From Rufibacter roseolus (GTDB taxonomy: Bacteria; Bacteroidota; Bacteroidia; Cytophagales; Hymenobacteraceae): 64,000 bases of DNA. Position 1 is the stretch's first letter. The number at the start of each line of letters is the position of its first letter. Location of the stretch: contig NZ_JAFMSU010000001.1 of assembly GCF_017916365.1 (NCBI RefSeq), positions 930,001-994,000 of the forward strand, in the 5' to 3' direction. Under the pieces are notes generated by a model that worked only from the letters and a program-made list of their open reading frames with translations, did not search any database and was not told the DNA's origin. The translations under genes were made by a program, and so were the position numbers. Positions 1-6,879 of the stretch are shown in pieces.

Positions 1-36
1 TTGTTAAATCAACCACCAAGAAATTTTATCGTCGCC

Positions 37-60
37 GTTGTTGGTGTTATCACCAACAAC
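37..60 (+). repeat. REP-like palindrome next to the transposase pseudogene
   Basis: Perfect palindrome apart from its centre: arms GTTGTTGGTG and CACCAACAAC around TTAT. It lies 15 bp beyond the stop codon of the transposase and is followed by the tail CTAAACTGCGG, which recurs after other copies at 2695 and 14405. The tail gives the element a direction. Confidence 0.85.
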
Positions 61-75
61 CTAAACTGCGGTTCT

Positions 76-594
76 CTACTCAAGATAGTGCGTTAGAAAA
101 CCAAAATCATCTTTGTTCTCCAGATAAAACCTGGACGAGGAATAATAGTAGACTTCTGGTGTCTCCGCCAACCTCCACTTCTCCTGCACCGGATTAAGGT
201 GAATGTACTGAAGTTTCTGCTCCGTCATAGCAACAGATTGGCAAATCACAGACAAAGGATTCCGCTCCCAGAATTGGAATTGCCTGTCCTTCGCATCTAC
301 TCTGAACCGCTCCAAGACCGTAGGATGATTTCTTTCCAAATCAAACTTCAACTGCTGTCCTGTGAACTTCAGCAAGTCGCGTTAAACGTTTTCCCTTAGG
401 TGTGGTTCTTCCATCTTCCAGAGCAGGTGAACGTGGTTGGGCATAATTACAAAACCATAAACTTTTACCCGCTTCTCCCTTACCAGAAACCGAAGGCTGT
501 CTAAGATGGTATTCTTGTATTTGTCAGGTTTCAGTAGGTGTTTCCACTCCAGAATGGTGGCTGTGAAGAAGGTGATATGCCGTTGCTCATCCAT
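76..594 (-). pseudogene. REP-associated tyrosine transposase (RAYT), interrupted by one in-frame stop
   Basis: A Y1-type HUH single-strand transposase of the REP-associated group. Codons 1-70 carry the HUH pair His54-Val-His56 in MPNHVHLLW. Codons 72-172 carry the catalytic Tyr130 in QYIHLNP. Both halves are in one frame and are separated only by a TAA at 382-384 (codon 71), after residues RENV and before RDLLKF. One base change from a sense codon such as CAA would explain it. The rest of the protein is complete and the length of 172 codons is normal for the family. Palindromes at 37-60 and 626-649 flank the gene in opposite orientation, as expected for the REP sequences such enzymes act on. 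Unless the stop is read through, the protein is inactive. Confidence 0.85.
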
Positions 595-625
595 AGATAG
601 TTTGTTGTATTGAAGCGGTAATTAG

Positions 626-649
626 ATTGTTGGTGATAACACCAACAAT
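626..649 (-). repeat. REP-like palindrome upstream of the transposase pseudogene
   Basis: Arms ATTGTTGGTG and CACCAACAAT around ATAA. It sits 31 bp before the transposase start codon. Its tail (TCTAATTACCGC on the minus strand) faces the gene, so this copy is inverted relative to the one at 37-60. Two inverted REPs around a RAYT gene is the standard layout. Confidence 0.8.
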
Positions 650-754
650 GGAGGGGTGTTTACTAGGCTAAAGATCAAATAGACGGGCATTTACTTTATT
701 AAGCGTTTTCTGCCTGAGATTGCCTATTCTCTAAAAACTTTCTGATTACCTATT

Positions 755-786
755 GCCTAAATGTAAAGTATGCTTTACATTTAGGC
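755..786. promoter_or_regulatory. Perfect 14-bp inverted repeat, candidate XRE operator
   Basis: Arms GCCTAAATGTAAAG and CTTTACATTTAGGC around the 4-base centre TATG. It ends 31 bp before the start codon at 818, so it covers the expected promoter region of the two-gene operon that ends in an XRE regulator. There is no T-run after it, so a terminator is less likely than an operator. Autoregulation by the XRE protein is inference. Confidence 0.65.
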
Positions 787-817
787 TGTTCATTAAACAT
801 TAAATAACCTATCCTCT

Positions 818-1279
818 ATGAATTTACTACTGCCCCACCGGTTCAAAAAAGTTGGAGTCTACATGGCTATCCTTGGCATTACCCTTTGGGTTTTGATGCA
901 AAGAGGTGTGGTCCACAGGTTTCTTACCTTTTTATTAGGAGAGGACCTGTACAACCTGGATGTTCCTGTTTTCTACATGGTGAATGTTGGGTTGACCTCC
1001 GGTGGTTTCTTTGTCTTTCTGATGGGTGTTTACTGCATTGCTTTTTCCAAAGAGCGGGTAGAAGATGAAATGATTCAAAAGATCAGGGTAGATAGTTTTC
1101 AATTCGCTGCTTTACTCCAGTTACCGCTCATTGTCTGCGGCCTGTTCTCATTCTTGCTTCCAGGGCATACCAATATTGAATCAGAGATCATCATTCTGGT
1201 ATTGGTCTCCTCCTTGATGGTGTTCTGGTTTGGCTTCATTGGTAGGTTTAATTACATGCTGCACGTGAAGCTGAAGTGA
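818..1279 (+). CDS. Small integral membrane protein paired with an XRE regulator
   Basis: A 153-residue protein with about four hydrophobic segments (roughly residues 12-33, 48-72, 90-112 and 120-142) and no enzymatic motif that I recognise. It starts 31 bp after a strong inverted repeat. Only 4 bp separate its stop from the XRE gene that follows, so the two are surely co-transcribed. Pairs of a DUF2975-like membrane protein and a 65-75 residue XRE regulator are common in bacteria. The family assignment is by this context and shape, not by a specific motif. Its role is unknown. Confidence 0.8.
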   Translation: MNLLLPHRFKKVGVYMAILGITLWVLMQRGVVHRFLTFLLGEDLYNLDVPVFYMVNVGLTSGGFFVFLMGVYCIAFSKERVEDEMIQKIRVDSFQFAALLQLPLIVCGLFSFLLPGHTNIESEIIILVLVSSLMVFWFGFIGRFNYMLHVKLK

Positions 1280-1283
1280 CCTG

Positions 1284-1484
1284 ATGAAGAACTTTATAAA
1301 GGAGGAAAGAGTCAGGAAGCAACTAACCCAGGCGCAGTTGGCAGAATTGGTGCAGGTTTCCCGGCAGACCATCATCTCCATTGAAACAAATAAATACTTA
1401 CCTTCAACAGTGCTGGCACTTAAGTTAGCGAAAGCGCTCCAACAGAGGGTAGAAGACCTGTTTGAATTAGAGGATTCTGATTGA
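1284..1484 (+). CDS. Small XRE-family helix-turn-helix regulator
   Basis: A 66-residue protein that is nearly all DNA-binding domain. The helix-turn-helix spans about residues 10-35 (LTQAQLAELVQVSRQTIISI), followed by the usual run ETNKYLPS. This is the YozG/YgzD-like type of minimal regulator, which generally controls its own operon and is paired with a membrane protein. The gene follows the membrane protein gene after 4 bp. The 14-bp-arm inverted repeat at 755-786 is the obvious candidate operator. Confidence 0.9.
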   Translation: MKNFIKEERVRKQLTQAQLAELVQVSRQTIISIETNKYLPSTVLALKLAKALQQRVEDLFELEDSD

Positions 1485-1599
1485 GCTGAAAAGGGCTGCA
1501 GTTCACCGTTCACAACATCTTGTCTTCTTTTCGCCTAAGATCACAGGGATAACCAGCACATTCATCATCCAAACAAACACATCAAGAAACAGCCAACCT

Positions 1600-2658
1600 A
1601 TGAACAAACTTTTACAAGGCACCTGCCTGTTGCTTTTTGCCTTTTTGGTTTCCTGCTCAAATCAGAAAAACACCGCAGAAACCGCGACGCCCACAAATGA
1701 ATACTTCGCGCTACCGGAAAAAGGCGTGCAGGATGGCGGGGTGCAGATGGTGCCTATCCAGACAGGTAAGGGCACTTTCAAGGTCTGGACCAAACGCGTG
1801 GGCAACAACCCCAAGATCAAGTTGCTCTTGCTTAACGGCGGCCCCGGGGCCACGCACGAGTACTTTGAATGCCTGGAGAATTTCCTGCCAGCTGAGGGTA
1901 TTGAGTTCATATATTATGACCAGCTGGGCTGCGGCAACTCAGACAACCCAAAAGACACCGCCATGTGGGACCTTCCCCGCTACGTGGAAGAGGTGGAGCA
2001 GGTACGCAAAACGTTGAACCTGGGTCCCGACAATTTCTACTTGCTGGGCCATTCCTGGGGCGGTATTCTGGCCATGGAGTACGCCCTTAAATACCAGCAG
2101 AACATGAAAGGCCTCATTATCTCCAACATGATGGCCAGTGCCATTGACTACGGCAAGTACGCAGATGAAGTCCTGGCCAAGCAGATGGACCCGCAGGTAC
2201 TGGCTCAGGTGCGCGACATTGAGGCCCGCAAAGATTTCCAGAACCCCAAGTACATGGAGTTGCTCATGCCTAACTTCTACGCCAAGAACGTGTTGCGTCT
2301 ACCCTTGGAAGAATGGCCTGAGCCCGTGAACCGGTCCTTCGCCAAAATGAACCAGTCGTTCTACGTGACCATGCAAGGCCCCAGCGAGTTCGGGATCTCG
2401 GGCAAACTGGAGAAGTGGGACCGCAAAGCCGATCTGAAGAACCTCACCGTGCCTACCTTATCTGTGGGTGCCGAGTTTGACACCATGGACCCCAAACACA
2501 TGGAATGGATGGCTGCCCAAGTGCAAAACGGTTCTTACCTATATTGCCCCAAAGGCAGCCACATGGCCTTCTACGACGACCAGCAAACCTACATGAAAGG
2601 CCTCATCTCGTTTATGAAAGGCGTGAACGAAGGTCAGAAAGAAGTGAAACTGCAATAA
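1600..2658 (+). CDS. Proline-iminopeptidase-type alpha/beta hydrolase, lipoprotein
   Basis: A 352-residue alpha/beta hydrolase of the prolyl aminopeptidase group (S33). The N-terminus is a lipoprotein signal ending in LVSC, so the enzyme is probably anchored in the cell envelope. The oxyanion region LLNGGPGATHEY and the YYDQLGCGNSD block are typical of iminopeptidases. The catalytic triad reads Ser152 (GHSWGG), Asp294 (GAEFDTMDP) and His321 (KGSHMAF). Family members release N-terminal residues, often proline, from peptides. Substrate here is not provable from sequence. The gene stands alone and converges on fabF, with a shared terminator at 2771-2820. Confidence 0.88.
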   Translation: MNKLLQGTCLLLFAFLVSCSNQKNTAETATPTNEYFALPEKGVQDGGVQMVPIQTGKGTFKVWTKRVGNNPKIKLLLLNGGPGATHEYFECLENFLPAEGIEFIYYDQLGCGNSDNPKDTAMWDLPRYVEEVEQVRKTLNLGPDNFYLLGHSWGGILAMEYALKYQQNMKGLIISNMMASAIDYGKYADEVLAKQMDPQVLAQVRDIEARKDFQNPKYMELLMPNFYAKNVLRLPLEEWPEPVNRSFAKMNQSFYVTMQGPSEFGISGKLEKWDRKADLKNLTVPTLSVGAEFDTMDPKHMEWMAAQVQNGSYLYCPKGSHMAFYDDQQTYMKGLISFMKGVNEGQKEVKLQ

Positions 2659-2694
2659 CTACTGTTTGCCGTTGTTTGTATTCTGCCACTCGCC

Positions 2695-2718
2695 GTTGTT
2701 GGTGTTATCACCACCAAC
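2695..2718 (+). repeat. REP-like palindrome, third copy
   Basis: Same element as at 37-60: GTTGTTGGTG, TTAT, then CACCACCAAC with one change in the right arm, followed by CATAAACCACGG. It lies 36 bp after the iminopeptidase stop codon. Confidence 0.8.
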
Positions 2719-2770
2719 CATAAACCACGGCTCTCTGCCACAAAAAAGCTGCTAAGGTTTTAAGCCCCAT

Positions 2771-2820
2771 TTCATGAAAAGAGCCCGGAAACACACTGCT
2801 TCCGGGCTCTTTTCATGAAA
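2771..2820. terminator. Bidirectional terminator between convergent genes
   Basis: A 20-bp stem (TTCATGAAAAGAGCCCGGAA pairing with its exact complement ending at 2819) around a loop of about 9 bases. A-rich and T-rich ends let it work for both the hydrolase (+) and fabF (-). Confidence 0.85.
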
Positions 2821-2844
2821 ACGCTGTAAAAACAGAAACAGGCC

Positions 2845-4089
2845 TTACGCGGTAAACTTCTTGAAGATTGCCGTGGCAATGTGCCCGCCAAACCCAAAGG
2901 TGTTACTCATGGCGTAGTTCACTTCCTTAGAAACGGCTTTGCCCAAGGTCAAATCAAACTTCGCGCTGAGTTCTGGTTCTGGTTCGGTCACGTTGATGGT
3001 AGGCGGAATGATATTTTCCTGTACGGCCTTGATGCACGCAATGGCCTCAATGGCGCCGGCAGCTCCCAGCAAATGCCCCGTCATGGATTTGGTAGCGCTC
3101 AAATGAAGGTGCGTATTGGCCCCGAACACCCGCTCCACGGCAATCACCTCGCTGGCATCCCCAATGGGGGTAGAGGTAGCGTGGCAGTTGAGGTAATCAA
3201 TGTCTTCCGGCAAAAGGTTTGCTTCTGCCAATGCTTCCATCATGCCCAGGTACGCGCCTTCGCCCTCAGGATGGGTACCTGTAAGGTGGTACGCATCAGC
3301 GGCCATACCGCCGCCCACCACCTCTGCCAGAATGGTCGCATTGCGTTGCACGGCGCTGTCGTAGCTTTCCAGGATGATGGCTCCGGCACCTTCGCCCATC
3401 ACAAAACCGTCTCGTTTTACATCAAACGGCCTGGAAGCAGTGGCCGGGTCATCGTTGTGCGTGGATAAAGCCTTGAGTGCCCCGAAGCCACCCATACCGG
3501 ACTCGTTGATGGAAGCCTCGGAGCCACCGGTGATGATCATATCGGCTTTGCCCCACTTGATGTAGTTGAAGGCCTCCAGAATGGCGGTGTTGGAACTCGC
3601 GCAGGCCGATACCGTGGCGAAGTTCACGCCGCGCAGGCCGTACTTCATGGAGATCACGCCCGCCGCGATGTCCACAATCATCTTCGGCACAAAGTACGGG
3701 TTGAACCTAGGCGTGCCGTCGCCGGCGGCGAACTCCATAAGCTGGTCCTGGAATGTCATGATGCCGCCGTGGCCGGTGCCCCAGATCACCCCAATGCGGT
3801 TGCGGTTGAGTTCTTCGAAGTTGATGTTGGCCATCTGCACGGCCTCGGCCACCGAGATGAGCGCGTACTGGGTATAGAGGTCATTTTTGCGGGCCTCGTT
3901 CTTCGGCATGAAGTCCAGCGGATTGAAGTTCTTCAGCTCGCAGGCGAAGCGGGTCTTGAACTTGGACGCATCGAAGCGGGTGATGGGAGCCGCGCCGCTC
4001 ACGCCGTTCACCAAAGACTGCCAGTATTCTGGGACTGTATTGCCGATGGGCGTTAAAGCACCCATGCCGGTTACTACTACTCTTTTCAT
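2845..4089 (-). CDS. fabF: Beta-ketoacyl-ACP synthase II
   Basis: A 414-residue condensing enzyme of fatty acid elongation. It starts MKRVVVTG, and the ATG at 4087-4089 is preferred over an upstream TTG. The Cys-His-His triad is complete: Cys163 (TVSACASSNTA), His303 (NCHATSTPIGD) and His339 (SMTGHLLGAAG). The thiolase fold is full length, with the conserved C-terminal NTFGFGGHIA run. It condenses malonyl-ACP with acyl-ACP in the cytoplasm. No acyl carrier protein or other fab gene lies beside it, so it may be a second copy or serve a special lipid. That point is inference. Confidence 0.93.
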   Translation of the reverse strand: MKRVVVTGMGALTPIGNTVPEYWQSLVNGVSGAAPITRFDASKFKTRFACELKNFNPLDFMPKNEARKNDLYTQYALISVAEAVQMANINFEELNRNRIGVIWGTGHGGIMTFQDQLMEFAAGDGTPRFNPYFVPKMIVDIAAGVISMKYGLRGVNFATVSACASSNTAILEAFNYIKWGKADMIITGGSEASINESGMGGFGALKALSTHNDDPATASRPFDVKRDGFVMGEGAGAIILESYDSAVQRNATILAEVVGGGMAADAYHLTGTHPEGEGAYLGMMEALAEANLLPEDIDYLNCHATSTPIGDASEVIAVERVFGANTHLHLSATKSMTGHLLGAAGAIEAIACIKAVQENIIPPTINVTEPEPELSAKFDLTLGKAVSKEVNYAMSNTFGFGGHIATAIFKKFTA

Positions 4090-4320
4090 TTCTTGTACTT
4101 GAAAATTCTGATGCAAAGGTTGCCGGTGCCTTCCTGTTTATCTCCCTGACCTTAAGTCGGTACCAGGCTTCTTCTTGTTTTCCGCAACTGTGCTTCCACC
4201 TTTAGCGGCGAAAGTGGCGGCAAGATACTTGTTCAAAATTTAAAAGCCTCTCGTACCTTCATTCTTCGTAAGAAGGCCCACCATTTATGGCCTGTTTTTA
4301 GAAAAGTCTGCCCAAACCAT

Positions 4321-5226
4321 ATGAAGTACTTTCTGTCCGCGCTGCTGCTGTGTTTTCTCTTCTGTGCCACACCACTCCACGCCCAAACGCAACAACCTAA
4401 GCTTGTCACTTGGCAAGACCTCATGCAACTGCCCACGCCCGCTGCCGGCACGCGCATCGCCTACGGCCCCGACTCGCTGCAGTTCGGAGAGCTGCGGGTG
4501 CCCGAAGGAAAAGGACCGTTTCCGGTGGTAGTGATTATCCATGGAGGATGCTGGCTTTCGCAGTATAATTACGAGTACATGAACCACGTGAGCGCTGCCC
4601 TCACCAAGGCTGGCTTTGCCACCTGGAACATTGAGTTCAGAAGGGTAGGCAACCCCGGCGGTGGATATCCGGGCACTTTCCTGGATGTCGCCAAGGCGGT
4701 AGACCACGTGCGGGAACTGGCCAAAAAGTATCCGGTCTCCGGCAAAGAAGTGGTGGTGATGGGCCACTCCGCCGGCGGGCATCTGGCACTCTGGGCTGCC
4801 GGCCGTAAAGGCCTGCCGCGCAAGAGCCCGCTGTACACCAGAAATCCGCTGAAAGTGAAAGGCGTGGTCTCCCTGGCGGGTATCCCAGATCTGGCCACGT
4901 ACAGCACCGAGAAAGGAAGCTGCAACACCGCCGTGGAAAAACTCATGGGTGGTTTGCCCTCGGCGGTACCCCAGCGCTACGCCGAAGCAACCCCCTCGCC
5001 GGCTCTAGCCTTGAAAACGCCCATAAGAATGGTGCAAGGGGCCCGCGACCCCATTGTACCGGTAAGCCAGGCGCAGAATTTTGTAAACCATTCCTCTTCC
5101 AATAAGAATAAGGCGCAGTTGGTGCTGTTACCGGAAGCCGGGCATTTTGACTTGGTTTCCCCTGTCTCTCCGGTATGGCCTACAATTGAAAAGGCCGTGA
5201 GAGATTTATTGATGAAGCGGAAGTAG
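4321..5226 (+). CDS. Secreted alpha/beta hydrolase (BD-FAE / esterase-lipase type)
   Basis: A 301-residue protein with a cleavable signal peptide (MKYFLSALLLCFLFCATPLHAQ). The esterase/lipase oxyanion motif is HGGCW near residue 75. The triad reads Ser150 (GHSAGGH), Asp243 (GARDPIVP) and His275 (EAGHFDLV). The profile matches the BD-FAE/prolyl-oligopeptidase-like esterases that act on small esters outside the cytoplasm. It is a monocistronic gene, with a terminator at 5464-5505 shared with the convergent YceI gene. Exact substrate unknown. Confidence 0.87.
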   Translation: MKYFLSALLLCFLFCATPLHAQTQQPKLVTWQDLMQLPTPAAGTRIAYGPDSLQFGELRVPEGKGPFPVVVIIHGGCWLSQYNYEYMNHVSAALTKAGFATWNIEFRRVGNPGGGYPGTFLDVAKAVDHVRELAKKYPVSGKEVVVMGHSAGGHLALWAAGRKGLPRKSPLYTRNPLKVKGVVSLAGIPDLATYSTEKGSCNTAVEKLMGGLPSAVPQRYAEATPSPALALKTPIRMVQGARDPIVPVSQAQNFVNHSSSNKNKAQLVLLPEAGHFDLVSPVSPVWPTIEKAVRDLLMKRK

Positions 5227-5255
5227 TGAGGCTATAGATAGGGAATGCCGTTTCT

Positions 5256-5322
5256 GAGGCTTTCGCCTCTCTGATTTGCAAACTTCAGGTCATGGTAGGT
5301 CCAAGTCGCAGACTTGAACCAG
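5256..5322 (+). repeat. Dispersed repeat made of three small hairpins, copy 1
   Basis: Contains GAGGCTTTCGCCTC, then TTTGCAAACTTC, then CCAAGTCGCAGACTTG followed by AACCAG. The same order of pieces occurs at 18372-18439 with scattered differences. It is non-coding, between a gene end and a long inverted repeat. Confidence 0.7.
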
Positions 5323-5330
5323 TATTCATT

Positions 5331-5423
5331 TTTGTCCTCCTGAAAGGATCTTGGTGGCGAACGGCAATGGCGCTAACCAAGTGACTTTCCAGCTTACCCA
5401 AAAGATCCTTTCAGGAGGACAAA
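5331..5423. repeat. Pair of 22-bp perfect inverted repeats
   Basis: The left arm 5331-5352 ends in TCCTGAAAGGATCTT and the right arm 5402-5423 is its exact complement, with 49 bp between. A diverged copy of the right arm is at 14703-14733. The loop is too long for a standard terminator, so this looks like a dispersed repeat or two head-to-head copies of one. Confidence 0.75.
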
Positions 5424-5463
5424 GCAAAATGTACTGACATCCCTTTCCCACCTGTTTTTACCA

Positions 5464-5505
5464 AAAGAGCCCGAAAACGATGAAACGCTTTCGGGCTCTT
5501 TATTT
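5464..5505. terminator. Bidirectional terminator
   Basis: A 13-bp stem (AAAGAGCCCGAAA with TTTCGGGCTCTTT) around a 12-base loop, followed by ATTTT. It lies between the convergent hydrolase and YceI genes. Confidence 0.85.
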
Positions 5506-5521
5506 TAAAGGAAGTACTGGC

Positions 5522-6226
5522 TTATTGGGCAGAGGCGGTGGCGTTGCCGGCCGGCTTTCTTGCCTCCAAGTCCAGTTCAATGTTCACGGTCTCTGAGATG
5601 AACTTGTCACCCAGGGTTTTGTCGTTGCCGTAGTTCATCTGCCACTGCCGGCGGTCAATGTTGAAGTTGGCCTCAGCCTCCATCGCGTTCTCGTCCAGTT
5701 CTATGCGGGCCGGGAAGGTGATGTTCTTGGTCACGCCCTTGAGGGTGAAGTTGCCGCTCACACTGAAGTTGGCGCCCTGCACCAGTGAAGTGTCTTTCCC
5801 GTCTGATTTGAACGGCTCCACCTTGGTGATCTCAAACTTAGCGGTCCCGAACTTATCGGCGTCAAAGAAATCGCCGCTCAGCAAGTGGGGCTTCAGTTTG
5901 GTCTGGAACATTTCTCCCTGTTCTTTCAAGGACAGAGATTTTATGTTGATGATGAACTCGCCTCCGGTTACCTGGTTGCCAGATATGGATACGGAGCCGG
6001 AATTAAGGCGGAAAGTGCCAGGGTGGTTTTTGCCCACACCGTTACCGGTAAACTGCACCATGGAGGCAGCGGTATCTACCACAAAAGTCTGACCGGTGGC
6101 ATCGGCAGCTGTTTTTTCTTCGGTGATGGTTGCTTTGTCGCCTTTGGGTGCTTCGTTGCAGGAAGCCAGAGCCAAGCCGGCCATCAAAGCCAATCCAGCG
6201 GTTTTAAGCGAAAATAAGGTTTTCAT
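5522..6226 (-). CDS. YceI-family lipoprotein
   Basis: A 234-residue YceI-like protein (lipid-binding beta-barrel fold). The lipoprotein signal ends LALASCNEA, so it is membrane anchored rather than freely periplasmic. The YceI domain covers about residues 45-215. It begins FVVDTAASMVQFTG, has the central NFTLKGVTKNITFPA block, and ends with ANFNIDRRQWQMNYG. Members bind isoprenoid or other amphiphilic molecules in the envelope. It is a single gene with no partner that fixes its ligand. Confidence 0.9.
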   Translation of the reverse strand: MKTLFSLKTAGLALMAGLALASCNEAPKGDKATITEEKTAADATGQTFVVDTAASMVQFTGNGVGKNHPGTFRLNSGSVSISGNQVTGGEFIINIKSLSLKEQGEMFQTKLKPHLLSGDFFDADKFGTAKFEITKVEPFKSDGKDTSLVQGANFSVSGNFTLKGVTKNITFPARIELDENAMEAEANFNIDRRQWQMNYGNDKTLGDKFISETVNIELDLEARKPAGNATASAQ

Positions 6227-6352
6227 AGTTCTTAGGTTTAGGGGAGTATGTAGTTACATAAAGTAGTCTTTGAACGCTGGAAGTCCGTATTTGTTCTCTC
6301 CGCCGGGAGACCTATGCAGGTCTAATGCATGAGACGTACAAGGGAGTCGGCC

Positions 6353-6386
6353 ATTGCAGGTTTTTCCGCCTGGTTGTACCTGCATT
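6353..6386 (-). terminator. Hairpin after a hypothetical gene
   Basis: Arms ATTGCAGGT and ACCTGCATT are 16 bases apart, and on the minus strand the hairpin begins right after the stop at 6389. A T-run is poor, so it is a weak terminator or a different hairpin. Confidence 0.4.
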
Positions 6387-6388
6387 AT

Positions 6389-6811
6389 TTATTTGTACCT
6401 AATTACAATTGAACTACCGGCACTTTTGGGGTCGTAGGTTGCCCGGATTGTGCCCCACGCAAAGTTCCTGTCAGTTCCAAGTTCCTTGTTAAGCCAATCA
6501 TTGTAAAACTCGGCCTTCTCTTTTTCCCTTTGTTCACCCCAAGTTTCCCATCCGGTATCCATGTCAAAAGGAGAATCTTTGATTATAAACGAAATGGATT
6601 TTAAGGTCTTTTCATGGTAGAAGAATGTCATGTTGAAATATATGCCAGACACATCTACGTTTCTGATGGTGTAATGAATCCACCCGTTACCCCAATCCTG
6701 TTCTTCTTGTACTGCACTAAGCTTTAAGGCTTTTATTTCGCTAAGCTCCGCCGTCGGGAAAATGTTTTTGCCAGAGTAGAAGGTAAGTTTGCCTGTATTT
6801 TTATCTATCAT
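6389..6811 (-). CDS. Hypothetical protein, possibly 5-prime truncated
   Basis: About 140 residues from the ATG at 6809-6811; a TTG at 6857-6859 would give 156. I do not recognise the family. The product is hydrophilic with no signal peptide and has several aromatic residues (DWGNGWIHYTIRN and DTGWETWGEQRE). It follows the M1 aminopeptidase gene by only 68 bp (20 bp from the TTG) and is more AT-rich than its neighbours. Residues upstream of the ATG look protein-like (LRHLVVPK), which suggests that the true N-terminus was lost or that TTG is used. Confidence 0.55.
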   Translation of the reverse strand: MIDKNTGKLTFYSGKNIFPTAELSEIKALKLSAVQEEQDWGNGWIHYTIRNVDVSGIYFNMTFFYHEKTLKSISFIIKDSPFDMDTGWETWGEQREKEKAEFYNDWLNKELGTDRNFAWGTIRATYDPKSAGSSIVIRYK

Positions 6812-6879
6812 TTTTGGCACAACTAAGTGGCGTAGCCCACCAGAAGAATCCCTCGTCAACTTCAGATTTTATGCATTGA

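Noticed and set aside
382..594. Two separate small genes at 76-375 and 382-594
   Set aside because: They are in one frame, separated only by a stop codon, and each carries half of the transposase motifs, so one interrupted gene is the better reading.
3374..4102. Plus-strand frames opposite fabF
   Set aside because: Shadows of the fabF reading frame caused by GC-rich codon use.
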